Shown piece after piece: positions 1 to 11,852 of a stretch of DNA of 64,000 nucleotides. Position numbers and translations under genes: made by a program. The notes beneath the pieces are model-generated. The model was not told the origin of the DNA and searched no databases. It saw only the letters and a program-made list of their open reading frames with translations. Each line of letters begins with the position of its first letter. Within the stretch, counting starts at the first letter, position 1. The DNA comes from Undaria pinnatifida (lineage: Eukaryota > Sar > Phaeophyceae > Laminariales > Alariaceae): positions 16,583,625-16,647,624 of the forward strand of contig JABAKD010000016.1 of NCBI GenBank assembly GCA_012845835.1, in the 5' to 3' direction.

Positions 1-44
1 AATAATGAAATTCCGACGAATTCGGGTTAAGGAGCCAGCTTTCA

Positions 45-62
45 GTCCTGCCGACGACGCCA
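45..62 (+). repeat. tRNA 3'-end-like fragment ending in CCA
   Basis: The sequence reads TCCTGCCGACGACGCCA, like the 3' half of a T stem plus an acceptor stem with CCA already encoded. The same end occurs near 53612-53645 on the minus strand and, more degraded, at 41307-41320. No complete tRNA is present here. It is most easily read as a fragment of a tRNA-derived retroposon. Confidence 0.4.
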
Positions 63-309
63 TTTTTTACGCAGCTAGGGGTGAGACGCAGGTATATCCC
101 TGCAGTCGACCGAGTAAAGCATGTCCTCGGTGTTACTCACTAAAAATAGCTTAGACGAGGAAGAGAAGCAGCTTGTATGATTTTCCTCAGGATCGTGGTG
201 AAAACTGGGCTAAGTAAGAGGCGCGTGCTTCTTTCATCTCCTGACTATCCCAGATGAAAACGCCATCATATAAATACCAAAACGGTCAATTACTCACTGG
301 ACGCGGGTA

Positions 310-525
310 ATTCCCAAGGGTTTTCATGGGTCAGTCCTCGCGGTTCGTGTCGATTTCGGGTCGACCTGACCCGACCTGACCCGTGGGGTTTTAAAAGTTG
401 CTGACCCAAGCCGTGAAATTTCGAGCACCCCTTGATCCGACTGGACTCACTCGACCCGCAACTTTTTTTACACCTTTTCCTGACTCGACCCGCGGCAATT
501 TAAGGTCTTGACCCGTGAAAAAGCC
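310..525. repeat. ACCCG-rich inverted-repeat element (family E)
   Basis: The ends read GGTTTTCATGGGTCA on the left and TGACCCGTGAAAAAGCC on the right, which are near-complementary. The interior is packed with GACCCGACCCG-type runs. Related copies lie at 5600-5815, 32700-33185, 42825-42915, 48360-48590 and 49150-49375. Nothing codes for protein convincingly in this stretch. Confidence 0.6.
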
Positions 526-639
526 CGGGTAATTACGGCCATTCCCAAGGCCGTATGACCATAACACAGCTCCGTCATTTAATAAAAACGTTCCACCCAA
601 AAAAGGGCCGCCGCTCTCGTAGCATGCGTCTAAAGGCTC

Positions 640-730
640 CTCAAATGCCGATAGAGATACTAAGGTCTACCACTTTTTGGCGAAAATGGTTTCTGAATCA
701 CGGTGCTCCTTGACCCGAGAGCGGCATTGC
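640..730. repeat. MITE-D fragment
   Basis: It contains the family-D words GATAGAGATACT, CTTTTTGGCGAAAATGG and GTGCTCCTTGACCC, found in the same order in the fuller copy at 32175-32452. From here to 1195 I see no gene, only T-rich intergenic or intronic sequence. Confidence 0.4.
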
Positions 731-1195
731 ATGGCAGAGTCACCTTGCTGGGTTCGCGATGTGTATCGCTGTCTCGTAGTTTGCGACCACAGGGAGAGCT
801 ATTAATAGCTCGTCTCTCCATGAGACATCGGCACGGACACTTGGCTGCGATGGGCGCAGGACGTAAGTGAGGAGCAACGTCAGTTTAATGCGAAGAACAC
901 GAAGAACACACACAATGCTTCAACATGTTGATTGTTTTGTCAGTTAGAGGGAAGACGATATCGTCGGCGTTTCATTATTTTTTTTCGCCTTTTAATTGTT
1001 TTTGAAAATACCTTGGCAGGCCATGGGATTGAATAATTGTTCGTCGGGTTTTGCGCTTTTCGTTTTTTCTCCGAAAAAAAACAGCTGCTCGGTGGGGGAA
1101 TAGAGGAGCTGAAGCTAGGAAGGAGCCTGAAAAAAAAAAGGCAAACCTTTACCGTAGCACGAGTCGAGTCACGGCCGGCTTCTTAACCGAGGGAA

Positions 1196-1442
1196 GACGC
1201 GTTCTACGATAGAGGTGCACCACTTTTTTTCTGAGGTTCCTCAATTTGAGGGCTTCAGACCCCTGCCAAAAACTGATTTGGAGACAAATCAAAACTGCTA
1301 CCGAATGAATAATCCCGTGGACTAGATACACGACGAAAATTATGCAAAAAATGGCCTACTTCTGACGATTTGGGGTTAAGGAGCGCCGTCCTTCAGAAGA
1401 AAAATTAGCCACAAAGCGCGACCTCCAAACGTAGCACGCGTC
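1196..1442. mobile_element. MITE-D copy 1
   Basis: The left end is GACGCGTTCTACGATAGAGG and the right end is CGTAGCACGCGTC, which are inverted with respect to each other. The interior shares CTGAGGTTCCTCAATTTGAGG, ACTGATTTGGAG and GGTTAAGGAGC with the copies at 26488, 32175 and 53075. There is no coding capacity, so it is a non-autonomous element. Confidence 0.6.
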
Positions 1443-1772
1443 AAGCATTCTCAAAAAGAAGAAGAACACCGAGGTGAAAAACAAATTCCTCGTTCGAACC
1501 TTTTCCATTCTCGTCAATTTTTGTTCTTTGCCCATCCCGTCTATTATGTTTCGCACCTTTTCTTTCTCTTTCTCCCTCCCAAGACACAAATCAGATCAGA
1601 TCCGGGGTCACTAAGCATGGCTATTCTTCCCCCCTCCCCCACTACGTGCGGTACGTGCCTTCACGTTACTGCGAGAAGACTTCTTCAGCCCTTTTTCCCT
1701 CGTCGACTCGCACCATATTTCCAAACCCCTCTCCCTGGTTCAACATATTATTTTACCGACACTTCCATCCAG

Positions 1773-4700
1773 GCACTCTACGCGCTGTACGATGCCGACT
1801 TCGACCGCATGGTGCGACAGCTCAAGGACCTGTGCAAGAGCTTCGATCCTAAGGGCAACGGTGTCATCCCGAGGGTCGACTTTAAGCAGTGCATCTCCTC
1901 CGAACGGTGCGGCGGGTTGACCAAGATAGAATCCAAGCTGCTGCTCAACCTCCTGCCCAAGGATCCACAGGGGAATGTGTTCTACCGCAAGTTGGGAGCT
2001 GGGCTAGAGCAGGTGGGCGCCTCCCCCTCCCCCCCGACTTTTTTCATTCGAATCGTGGAAGTTATTCAGTATTTTTTTTTGCAGCTCTCGATAATTAAAG
2101 TTTAACGCAACGGAACGCGATATCACACAACACACCACCATAGCCATAGCTGGAACAAACCCTAACTGTTAGCACATAGAACGGAACTTGGAGCACGGAC
2201 CCCCGGACGAATCTACCACATCATGCCTCAGTTGTGCTGGTGTTCGTAAAAGCAAAAACGTCATCATACAAAGGGCACACCAGCGCCAGCGACCTTCCAA
2301 GAAACATAGCCTTCGCTGCTTTTACTTCGCTTGCTCGGCACAGCGAACGTTAAAAAGACGCACTTGATTGATATTCGACCTGGTTTATGGTGTCCGGGGA
2401 TGCGTGTGCTTCCCCCTTGGGCTAATCCTTTACCTTCCGCGAAATATATCCCATACCGAAATCTAGGTACTTTCCCAGCAAAATTCAGTTTCTAACGGCG
2501 TAACACCCTCCGCAAAACCACCGCCGAGTCCAAAGCATTCATTCCACACTAGGGGCGCCGCAGATTCTAAGAATTTTCTGGGCTCCTACCATGAGGAGTT
2601 AGTTCAATATCTCACCCGAAACATGACTTCGAAGGCGTGCGCTCGAGCAACCCGACAAACTTTTCTGTGGGCCAAATCCTGAAACACATGCAATCGTAAA
2701 ATTATCATACCTAGCTCAGATAGTCCCAACACTTGAAGAGCTGCTCAACCGGCCAGAAACGTTTGGCAAAAAAAACGCAGCACCCACGGTGGGACGACTA
2801 AGGGGAGTTAACCAACCTCTAACGCGACGCTGTTGCTATCATGCCGCCGCGAAAGCAGGTTCGATCTGTATCACCCTTCATAATTCATGGGTTCTAAAAA
2901 GAAATGACCGCACTCCGTAACGGGATACTATGCTACTTTGGTGCCGGCGCGCAGGTTCGATTTACCACCCTCCGCAATACGGCCGCCGAGGCCGCTGCAA
3001 CGGACACGCAGAAATACCTCATGGACCTTTGCAGAGAAGAGGACGCAATTGCCACCGGTGGCAAGCAATATTCCGGGTGAGGACGAAAAACGTTGGCGAA
3101 ATAAATTAACTTAACTGATCAGTTGGTTACTATTCTGAGGCAAATTCGTTGTTGGTTTAGGGGGAGACGATGATGTGTGATGAGCGAGAACATCTGATGG
3201 ACGTTTGTGTAGGGAAGAGGACGCCACGGTCACCGGCATCAAACAGTATTCAGGGTGAACATAAGCCTTAAGATGCTTCTAGGGGGTGCAATACCTACTA
3301 CAGTAGAATAATAGCGTAACGATAAGCTCGGTCAAGCGGTTCCTCTCAACTACGAGTACATCGACGGGCAGCGGATGGGTGTGGGGTGGGGGGGGTGGTC
3401 GAGTGAATGCCTGTGGCGATATGTTCGTGTTGGTTAAGTGAAAGGTAAGCCCGTCTGTTAACCTTGCAGCTCGTTGCCCTTTGTGTAATGTAACGACTAA
3501 ACGCAACAGGGTGCTGCGAGCGCGGCAATTGACGAAGCTGCTTCTGAACGCGCCGCTGCTGAGCTTGAGTCGGCTGCATGTGACGGCGGTGATGAGCCAA
3601 GCCCATATTGTCGACGGCATGGTCAACTACGTCGAACTAGTGAGCTACTGGAAGTTCGGATCCGCACGAGGTCGTTCGTTGTCCTGCCCCCTCGCGGAGT
3701 GATGTATCTCTTTTTGCTAACGGTTAGAGAGAAGCCAAACATATCTTAATCCTCTTTGAATTGAAACAATCTTTTCGGGTCAAATCGCTTGGAATAAGAG
3801 CGGAAAACCGGCAATTGCTTTTGCAGCAGGAAATGGATTGAGGCGGTAGTGCGCTCGAGCGTGTCGTAGCCGTAAACACTTTTTAACATGTAAAGTAGTA
3901 CCACTTACAATAACGCAAACTATCTAAAGAAGAAGGAGGCTTCTTGTACTTGAATCTTAAACTTGAAACCGGACAAGACTTGGTGCATTCGCCTGCCCCC
4001 TAGAAACACGCGCTCAGCCCGAACATGTGTTATCCTTCCTACCCCACACGATGGACCCCTGCGAAACAGGCTCCCATTATGGCCAAAACCATCGAAGGGA
4101 TTTTCCACCCACGGTCCCTAAAAATGAGGCACGAAATGGTTAAGACGCACGGAGTTGGAGGCGGTGGAGGCGGCGCCACCAGTGCGGGAGGAAACAGCAA
4201 GGGTTCAGGCGGAACGGGAGGGAGTGGTTTGGAGTTGTTGCAGCTGCAGGGATCGACGGCGACCGCGACGGTTCGCGGTAAAACTCGGGAGGAAGTCCAG
4301 AAACTATTTGTCGACGTCCTGCGAAACGTGAGTCATCCCCGTTGCAAACGCATCCCGCGTGTGTATCGTATCGTATCGTATCATATCGTATCGTCTCCCC
4401 TCGAAGCTGGCGATGTATGAATGCCTTGAGTTTGTATCAGATGTGAATGAAGAAAATGTAACCGTCACCACATAAAATACCTACCAGTTATAAATAAAAT
4501 ATTGTCGTACAGCAGTCGTTACTCGTATCGCTCGGATGTGAAAATCCCTACCAGCATCAGTTTACGCTGCCGCCGATCATTCAGTGTAAGTATTGGGGTC
4601 GGTGATGCCTCCTGCCACGAGGCAGGCGGTCCTCGCCTGGGATAAACTCCGTGCTGAGGGTACGCCGTCCGCGCGGTCCCCGTCCCTGGGATTGAAATGA

Positions 4701-7700
4701 CCGCGCAGATGATGCACTTTTGTTTTGTTTTTTTTGTCGAAAGTCCTGCGAAAAGATGAGTTATCACTCGCACCGCACAACAATGCGTGCCACGATACAA
4801 TAGAGGTACATACAGTACTTAGTTTTGCCCACTCTAGACCTTTCTGCCGGATTGGGATTATGTAAGTGCAGTAAGGCAATACGGACCTGGGGACCGACTA
4901 CTGCTGTGCAAGGGTGCCTCTGGCTCTGTACTGGTCACCCACACGAGGGTTGCTTGGATGTCACATCTATCTCTGGTATTAGTTGCTTGCTGTCCGCCGG
5001 ATACCTTCTGACAGAAGGGTAGGGCGGTGCCGTTCGTTCAGGCAGGCAATAATGCCTGCCAGCTATACAGGGGGAGATCCGCGATGAATCATAACGCCGA
5101 AATGGGGGAAAGGGGATACCGTAACACAATCACTCAATTATTAGAAATTCTACTAACAATCTACCCGATACCGTTGCAATCCCACTTGTGTTTTGACGTC
5201 TCCTATTAATAGGGTCATTTCCAACGCCACTTTTTTCTTGCTGTTCGTCGGCTTGCACGTTCAGTTTACTACTGCACATCAGTGTATTGGGTGAGGTATT
5301 CTGCTGTAGAACTCCCTATGTGTAGAGAGACTGAAAAAAGACAACAAAAAAACGGGCGCACCTCCAGCACGTCGCACGGATTGGGCTCCAATTAGATCAC
5401 TTAGACTAACAAACTGCCTGGTACACAATTATCGTTGGAATGGCATTCTGTGTTTTTTTTTACAATGTTTTTCGTTATACGCATACCTACAGCAGCAGTA
5501 GGGCGATGGGATTGTGTGTCGGATATGTGTAGTTTTTTTTTTCAAGGTCAATGTTTTGGTTAAGGTGGGGTGTGCACGTACAGTTTCAGTATTTATTTTC
5601 CAGGGCTTCTCACGGGTCATGACCCGGCCCGCGGGTCGGGCCAAAATGTTACAAACGAAAAAACTCGCGGGTCGGGCCGGTTCGGGTCAGGAGGTGTTCA
5701 AAGTCTCACGGGTTGGATCAGCATGCTTTCAAAATATCGCGGGGTCGGGCCGGGTCACCCTGATTCCACCCGACCCGCGAGACGTGATCCGGCCCGCGAA
5801 AAGCCCTGGTATTTTCTGAGGCTCGCTCCTCGCATGAAAAGCCTTGTAGAACTCTGCCCATACATATGCGTATATATAGGTTCGTATATATCTATATATC
5901 TATATATGAAATGATGTACAAATTTGAGGGGACAGGGATTGGCAAGGAGTTTTTTTCGTCTTGGCCTCAGTATTGGATTCTCGAACCTCGGATTTCTCGG
6001 TCGAATCGCTTCGTTCGAGCGCCGTCTTCGAGGGGCGGCTCCCACGCCTCTCGCCCTGCCTTATCCGTTCCGTACCGGACCGTGAACGAGAAACGAGTGT
6101 GGGGGCATAGAGACAAGCGAGAAGTGGCGAATATTTTGTATTTTGGGCGGTAATTTCGAGCTTTCCTTTGTATCTTGACGTATATGGAGAGGTTGAACAA
6201 ATAAAACATGGAACAACATTCCAAATTGGCATCGTTTCCAAGTTGGCATCTTATTTCGCCCCGACAACGCTTTTTTCCATGGCCGCGTCGAAGCGTTTTC
6301 CCTATCGAAGCTACTACTGTATGTCGTTGTCTTTCGACATCGGATTTCTCGATAACGTTCCTTTTGTCCGATGGGCGGCTCCAACGCCCCCGGCCCGTGA
6401 ACGCGTACCACGGAGGGAAAGAGACACAAGCAAGAATTGGCGACGATTATGGATTTGGGATTCCTTGGCGGATGTTCATTCCGAGGACTGGTCAACGCGT
6501 GGGGTGCTAATCGATGATGCAGCAGTAATCTATAATGATAGGAATCTTCTTGGCAACATGTCGTGTTCGCCAGCAACCGATGATACAGCGGTAAACACTC
6601 TATAAAAATAGGAACATTCTTGTGTTACGGCGTATCGGAGATATTTGCCTCTTTCTAGGAAAAAAAGCTGGTGCTTTCCCGCCACCCAACTGGCTTACAT
6701 TTCGAACTCCCAGCATCGCGTTCCACGGCCTTTCTATCTACACCCCCCTTTTGTAGGGCATCCGCCGTTGTTGCAGCTAGTCCGGGCGTATCCAATTGGT
6801 TTTTCACATCATTTGTTCGCATGAGCGTAACAGTTTGAGCACGACTGACTCCCGCCACCCAAACGAGTTGAGTATCGATTTTGTTTATTTGGTGTTGTAC
6901 CGTAGGGTGTCCGTCGTTGTTGTAGGTGGTCCGAGCGCGCCCTATTATTTGTTCACATAGTATTTTGTTTTATGTACATGAGCGTAATAGTTTAAGCACG
7001 AACGACGTTTCCCACCACCCACCTGGCTTTCTTCTTCACATTTCATTTCAATTTTGATCGACGCCCCCCTCTGGGCATTACCTTTTTTCCCGATTCGTTA
7101 TCGACATGTAGTGCATGTCATTGGGCTGGTATTTTCGGGGGGGTTAGTTGCTTGGAACGGGAGGTTTTTAGGGACTTGGAGGCGCCCCGATTACTACAGT
7201 ATTGTTAATGGCGTACATGAAATAAGAAAAATGTTGTATTTCGCGCACTCCCGCGGGGAACACCTAGCAGAGGGGATGCTGCTATAGTTCCATTTGAGCT
7301 GTTCCGTATCGTACACACGCTGTTGTTTTGCTCCTCGTACAGACATTTTCAGCGGGCGGGTCGATGTTTTCGGGCCGTGTAATGTCTATATGTATGTGAA
7401 GATACGCCGTTTAACGTGGCAGTCTGTGTTAAGTTGTTCGGGACCTATCGTGTCTTGCGCCCGGTCGGGGGGCTGTTATTGAATAGTGATACCGGTACTA
7501 GTTCGTTTTGTTTTTTTTGCGATAGAGTACCAATGGGTGCGGCCATCCGTCCTCTTTTTCACCGCAAACCCTGCATGTTGAACACAACTACACGCGTACA
7601 GGAAAATCAAGGCGCCAGCATCGAACGACTCAAGGACCCAGAGACGTTCGCCAAGTGCTTGACGTCGCTCGGGCTCGACCTAGAGGTGAGAATAAAAAGT

Positions 7701-10700
7701 GAAGCATTCAACAGAAACGCAATCGCAGGTTGCACGAACGCATATATTTTTGTCACGTTTGCAACACGCGTTCCGCGCACTTGTCTTGTTGTGTTAGACT
7801 GTGTGGTACTGCATTAGTCAACGGCTTCGTGCACCGTTTCCTGTCAGATCTACAGTAGTAAACACTGAAGATTTTCCCAGAAGAAACAGTATTGATACCA
7901 GATATAGCAAATATCATGGTTTGTCATTAAAGCCGTGTATGTATATACACAAATATATATAATATATGTACCGCTAGGCACTATAGTGGCTACGCGCGGT
8001 AATATGCGGAGTGCTGCGTTGTTTGACGGGAGCGTTTGTGATTCGCCGCGTTGTTTTACATTGAGAGAAAGGCTGAAGTTTAGTCGGTTGGTTTGTATCG
8101 CCATCAAATCCAACAAATTAACCATCCAGTCCAGACAAATTCGCAGCCCCTATTAATTGCAGTATGTGTCACCGCGCCACCCTCGGCATCTCTCACACGT
8201 TTTTATCCCGAAGCCTACAAGCCGGACACGACTAGCGTCAACCATGTAATCTCACACATTCAGCCCAGACCCTACCAGCCGAACACGATAAACACCATCC
8301 ACGTCATCTCTCACACCTCTATCTCAAATCCTAATAGTATCAGCCCAGACCCTGCCAGCCGAACACGATAAACACCATCCACGTCATCTCACACACCTCT
8401 ACCCCTAAACCTGATAATACCAGCCGGATACGATAAACGCCCTCTGGGTAGCGGCAGACGTGGACGGCCGCGAGGGTACAACATTTGTTGACGTCGTGGA
8501 CTTCTGCTTCAGCTACGTCCTGTTCGTCGAAAGGGAAAAGCAGGTGAGAACACCGAAGGGGGACATTATTGTCACAAAGAACAGCAGCATTGCGCTGTTG
8601 TACCTCCTTGTTGTTGTTGCTCAATGCTGGTGTTGCCTGATACGGCAGCGCTACTCTACTGCTGTCCTCTTTGTGTTGTTTGCTCATTGCCGGGGAGGCC
8701 TGATATTCCTGCGGCTTGCAGTGTCGCCGCACCAATCTGGACATAAATATAAGGTACGCATAATTATTAATGTGAACATCCAAATTTTTATTACATTTAC
8801 GCCCATGGACTTATGTTACCAGGTATGCTAGTTGTGTCACTAAGCGCGCTAGACTGACTGGTCACCAAGGTTTACCTTGACTCCCACGCGAGAGCCTCAT
8901 AGTTTATCCACAGGATCATGTACCGGGAAACGGCAACATCAATCCTTGCCCCCGTACCGAACTTTCCAGTGGTTGTTAGCGGTGTACTCAAAGCTTTTTG
9001 TTTGGAAAGGACTCTGGGCGACTTATCCAGGGAACAGATGTTGACCTGGTATACCTTCTACCTCAATGCTTGGAGAGATGACGGTTGGTGCCGTGAGCGC
9101 GCGAACACATTACGGGTACCTTTGTTCGTTGCGGTGTCAATCTTTTGTCAAACCCTTTAGGTTGGGTGTGCTTATGCAAGGTGCCGCAAATACCTACCAG
9201 GTGTAATTTTCCTCTTTTTATGATGCCTCGATTCCGACACCTCGAGACTCCGCCCCTTCTTCTTCCATTCAGCCCCCCCCCCCCCCCCCCCTTGTTTATT
9301 GTTCTTCCACTTGGACAACTATAGATTCCACTCCTTGCTCTGAAATTGAGCTTTTTCTTTTTTTTTCGTTTACCTTAGTTCTATTCTTTGCGGAAATGCT
9401 TTCGTGAAAGTGATCAATTTGAAGCTTATTCTGCAGATTGTCGGACGAATAACATAACAATGGTTGAGCCCTTACCCCTTACATCTTCTTTTTCCCACGC
9501 GGACCACTTACCTAGGTCAAACATCTACAGCGGACATTGTCTTCTAGCCCCCCCGACCCCCAAAGTGAATTGTCGGATCTGGGATCTCCCGGGACGGCGG
9601 CTGGTAGGGTGGAAGCGGCGGCAGCGGCGGCGGTGGCGGCGGCGGCAGCGGCGGCAGCGGCTACCTCGGCGACGGGAGACGCGCCGGCTGCAAAACAGGA
9701 CCCTCTGCTAGTTTTGGCGAGGGCGCTTGTAAGACACATCAAGGTGGGAAAAAAAAGAGACTAATAAATAGCGAAGGGTAACGTACTATGTACGCGAAGC
9801 AACAGCAGACACGTTCTACCGTACAGGTGCACAATAATGTAATCTGGACCTCTTCACTTGGGGAGCTTTATACCCCTCTGAGGCAAACAACTAACTTTGC
9901 AACCGGACAAGAGAAAAAAAATGGCCTGATGTAGGTATGACACAAAAAAATGGAACAAGAATGACATGCCAACAGTTTGGGGTTAACCGTCAGAGCCCCC
10001 AAATCACTCCTATACTAACTTCAAGTAAAAAAATTGTCCCCTAAAAGGGTGTCCAGTTGTAAAGGCGCTAAGGAGCTCGTCCACTCAGAAAATGTTTGTA
10101 CCAAAAAAGTGTTTTCCCTATAGCAGCTAGTGTCAGTAGGCGGGAGTTCTGCCGTGAGAATGCCAAAAGGATCAAAGATCAGGCCGCGCTTCGTGAACCA
10201 CCCCTGGTGCGGCGGGGGGGGGTTGGAGCGGGCGGGGTTGTTGGAAAGGAGGGGAGCAGAAAGAGATCATAGGTAGTTTTATTCCGGCGGGTTTCAAGTC
10301 GGGTGGCCGAAGAAACGAAACGAGCGCGAAAACTTGATCACGTGGATAGTAAGGCCATATCACAAGGTCTGCTCACGGTGCGTTCTTGTGGTGTACTTTT
10401 GCGGCATGTGTTTGCTGAAGATTACCAAAGTGCGAGAAACACGGCTACGCTCAATTTTAACTGGAGTACTTCTCTCGCTCAGCCGGAAAAAAAAGACAAC
10501 AAATTTGGACACCTGTCAGATCACGATTTGGTCGCACTCATGTATGCGTTGTTCAGCTTTTCGGTGTAATATCGTTTTATAGACACCGGTGTTACACCGT
10601 CATATTTTACGCCACCTCCAACAGGAGTATGTCCACCCGCTACCAATACCGTGGGTGTCCTGCCCTACCAGTAAATCATACCAAGTACAATGTTTAAAAA

Positions 10701-11852
10701 CGCCATTTTTGTATGACACCATGTCCATGAACACGTCCACCTCATCAGAATTGCCGTAAACGTCCTTCTCTCAATCGTCAAACACGAAAAACCGACAAGG
10801 TGACGTCGCCAGCGGAGGGTCAGGTGGGCTTGGAGTTCTTGGACGACAGTCAGATCGTGCACGACGTGTCCAATCCGAGAGGAATGCTCACCCTAGGCCA
10901 CGACCACACCCTGTCAAGAAAACAGCGTGCCGGTAAAGACGGCGACGAGCATTTGAGAAAGGACCTGGGACCCGAATTAGCGTCGTCCTCATCAGACGAA
11001 TATGAAGACGTCAGTGGTAACGACGACGATAGCGATTATGGTGATGCTGATAACCCGGGCGCTACCGGTGGGAAGAACTGCAGCAGAGCCAGAGAGGGCG
11101 ATGATCGGGAGGGGGGGGGCGGGGGCGCGAGAACAACGACAACCTCGGCGATGGTGGAAGAGGATGGCCGACTAACATCATCTTCGGCGGCGGCCCAAGA
11201 GGTGACGATTATTCTTCGCACTCGACGGAAAGTTCCGGTGGTTGGGCCTTCCGGCCAGCCCATTACAACGTTAAAGCCGCTCAGCAAAGGAACACTGAAA
11301 ACTGACGACGGGGCATCGAAAACAATAGAGGACAGTCCCCCGGAGGCACAACACAGAGGCAAAGAAAGCGACAGTGTTAGTGGTGCGCCATCGCTCGTAG
11401 ACAGCAGTTTAACGCCCAGCGTAGAACCGAAAAATAGAAGTAGTAGTAGTGGTCTTGAGGTGGAAGATCCCCGGGGAGAAGCGCAGAATATGGTGGTCAA
11501 GGTGTACTGGGAGGGTGCCGCGAGGGACCGTGCGTACGTGGATGCATACCCCGCGAAAGTCGGTGGAAAGCGGAGAAAAGGCAGCAAAGGAAGCAGCAGC
11601 TCAGCGGCTGATTGTCACCACAACAGGCATCTTCGCTTGAGCGTGAGAGTGCCGACGCTTGCGATTGTGGATGCGCTGGCTGCGGTTAAGTTTGCAGAGC
11701 GCGTTGCTCAGCAGATCGCCATTCAGGTCGAAGGAGACACTGTTTGGGGAGTGGCGAGAGATGGGCATCACCAGCAGGAGGAGCGTAGTAAGCGTGCGAC
11801 CAGGCTGCGGTTGGTAGGAGTGGATGCGAAAGCGGTGTTTGTCATGAAGTAA
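1773..11852 (+). CDS. EF-hand calcium-binding protein, multi-exon, 5' end not found
   Basis: Eight exons join with consistent phase: 1773-2012, 3012-3076, 3510-3639, 4070-4327, 7602-7685, 8424-8543, 9531-9743 and 10800-11852. Together they encode 720 residues with no start codon in the first exon. The product looks like a calcium sensor with paired EF-hands followed by a disordered tail. One loop (residues about 25-36) reads DPKGNGVIPRVD, and another (about 271-282) reads DVDGREGTTFVD. Intervening helices such as LTKLLLNAPLLSLSRLHV also fit EF-hand architecture. Residues about 169-195 are Gly/Ser-rich, exon 7 has a poly-Ala run, and exon 8 is acidic with SSSSDEYEDVS. The acceptor of exon 8 could instead be at 10824. 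A strong donor (GTAAGA) at 11849 overlaps the stop, so the gene may continue. Specific function unknown. Confidence 0.78.
2540..2796. mobile_element. MITE-A copy 1 (intronic)
   Basis: Its ends are CATTCCACACTAGGGG and CCCACGGTGGGAC. The interior carries GAGGAGTTAGTTCAATATCTCACCC and GACTTCGAAGGC in the same order as the copies at 29202, 36672 and 55735. It sits in intron 1 of the EF-hand gene. Confidence 0.6.
3188..3254 (+). pseudogene. Decayed duplicate of EF-hand exon 2
   Basis: This segment repeats exon 2 (3012-3076) at high similarity, including the end CAGTATTCAGG|GTGAAC, which resembles the exon-2 donor. Compared with exon 2 it has a two-base insertion near TTTGTGTAGGG that breaks the frame. 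The phase of the intact copy joins correctly to both neighbours, so this one is read as a dead exon copy. Confidence 0.6.
4800..5130. repeat. Interspersed repeat, family H copy 1
   Basis: The stretch from CGAGGGTTGCTTGGATGT through GTCCGCCGGATA to TGCCTGCCAGCTATA recurs in inverse orientation at 44340-44600. It lies in the 3.3-kb intron 4 of the EF-hand gene. No coding sequence is evident. Confidence 0.55.
5600..5815. repeat. ACCCG-rich inverted-repeat element (family E)
   Basis: The left end is CCAGGGCTTCTCACGGGTC and the right end is CGGCCCGCGAAAAGCCCTGG, a clear terminal inverted repeat. The interior is GGGTCGGGCC-rich. It lies within intron 4 of the EF-hand gene. Confidence 0.65.
5985..6465. 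repeat. Diverged direct duplication
   Basis: Two related blocks, about 5990-6150 and 6335-6460, share CGGATTTCTCG, GGGCGGCTCC, CCCGTGAACG and GAGACAAGC-like words in the same order. No protein-coding signal is supported. Confidence 0.45.
6676..7060. repeat. Tandem duplication, unit about 170 bp
   Basis: CGCCACCCAACTGGCTT at about 6678 is followed by a related CGCCACCCAAACG near 6853 and CACCACCCACCTGGCTT near 7013. Between them GTAGGGYRTCCGYCGTTGTTG and CATGAGCGTAAYAGTTTRAGCACGA occur twice. This is intronic sequence. Confidence 0.55.
8200..8440 (+). repeat. Tandem array carrying a splice acceptor
   Basis: Units of about 75 bp contain CCAGCCGAACACGATAAAC and CATCCACGTCATCTCAC. The last unit supplies the acceptor and first bases of EF-hand exon 6 (CCAG|CCGGATACGATAAAC). 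At least two upstream units keep the same CCAG| junction, so the 3' splice site has been copied several times. Confidence 0.65.
9273..9291 (+). repeat. Poly-C run
   Basis: An uninterrupted C tract of about 19 bases in intron 6 of the EF-hand gene. Similar runs recur through the window (for example 18009, 38067 and 54550), often next to repeat ends. Confidence 0.8.
9991..10070 (+). repeat. Short interspersed repeat, family F
   Basis: It carries GAGCCCCCAAAT, ACTTCAAGTAAA, TTGTCCCC and CCAGTTGTAAAGGCG. Copies in the same order lie at 28919-28996, 40812-40909 and 43497-43576. The unit is about 80 bp and non-coding. Confidence 0.65.

Noticed and set aside
8918-9160. 80-residue plus-strand frame between EF-hand exons 6 and 7
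   Set aside because: Exons 6 and 7 join directly in phase, and the frame shows no EF-hand or other recognisable pattern.
10303-10569. 88-residue plus-strand frame in EF-hand intron 7
   Set aside because: It has no splice signals in phase with the neighbours and no similarity I recognise.
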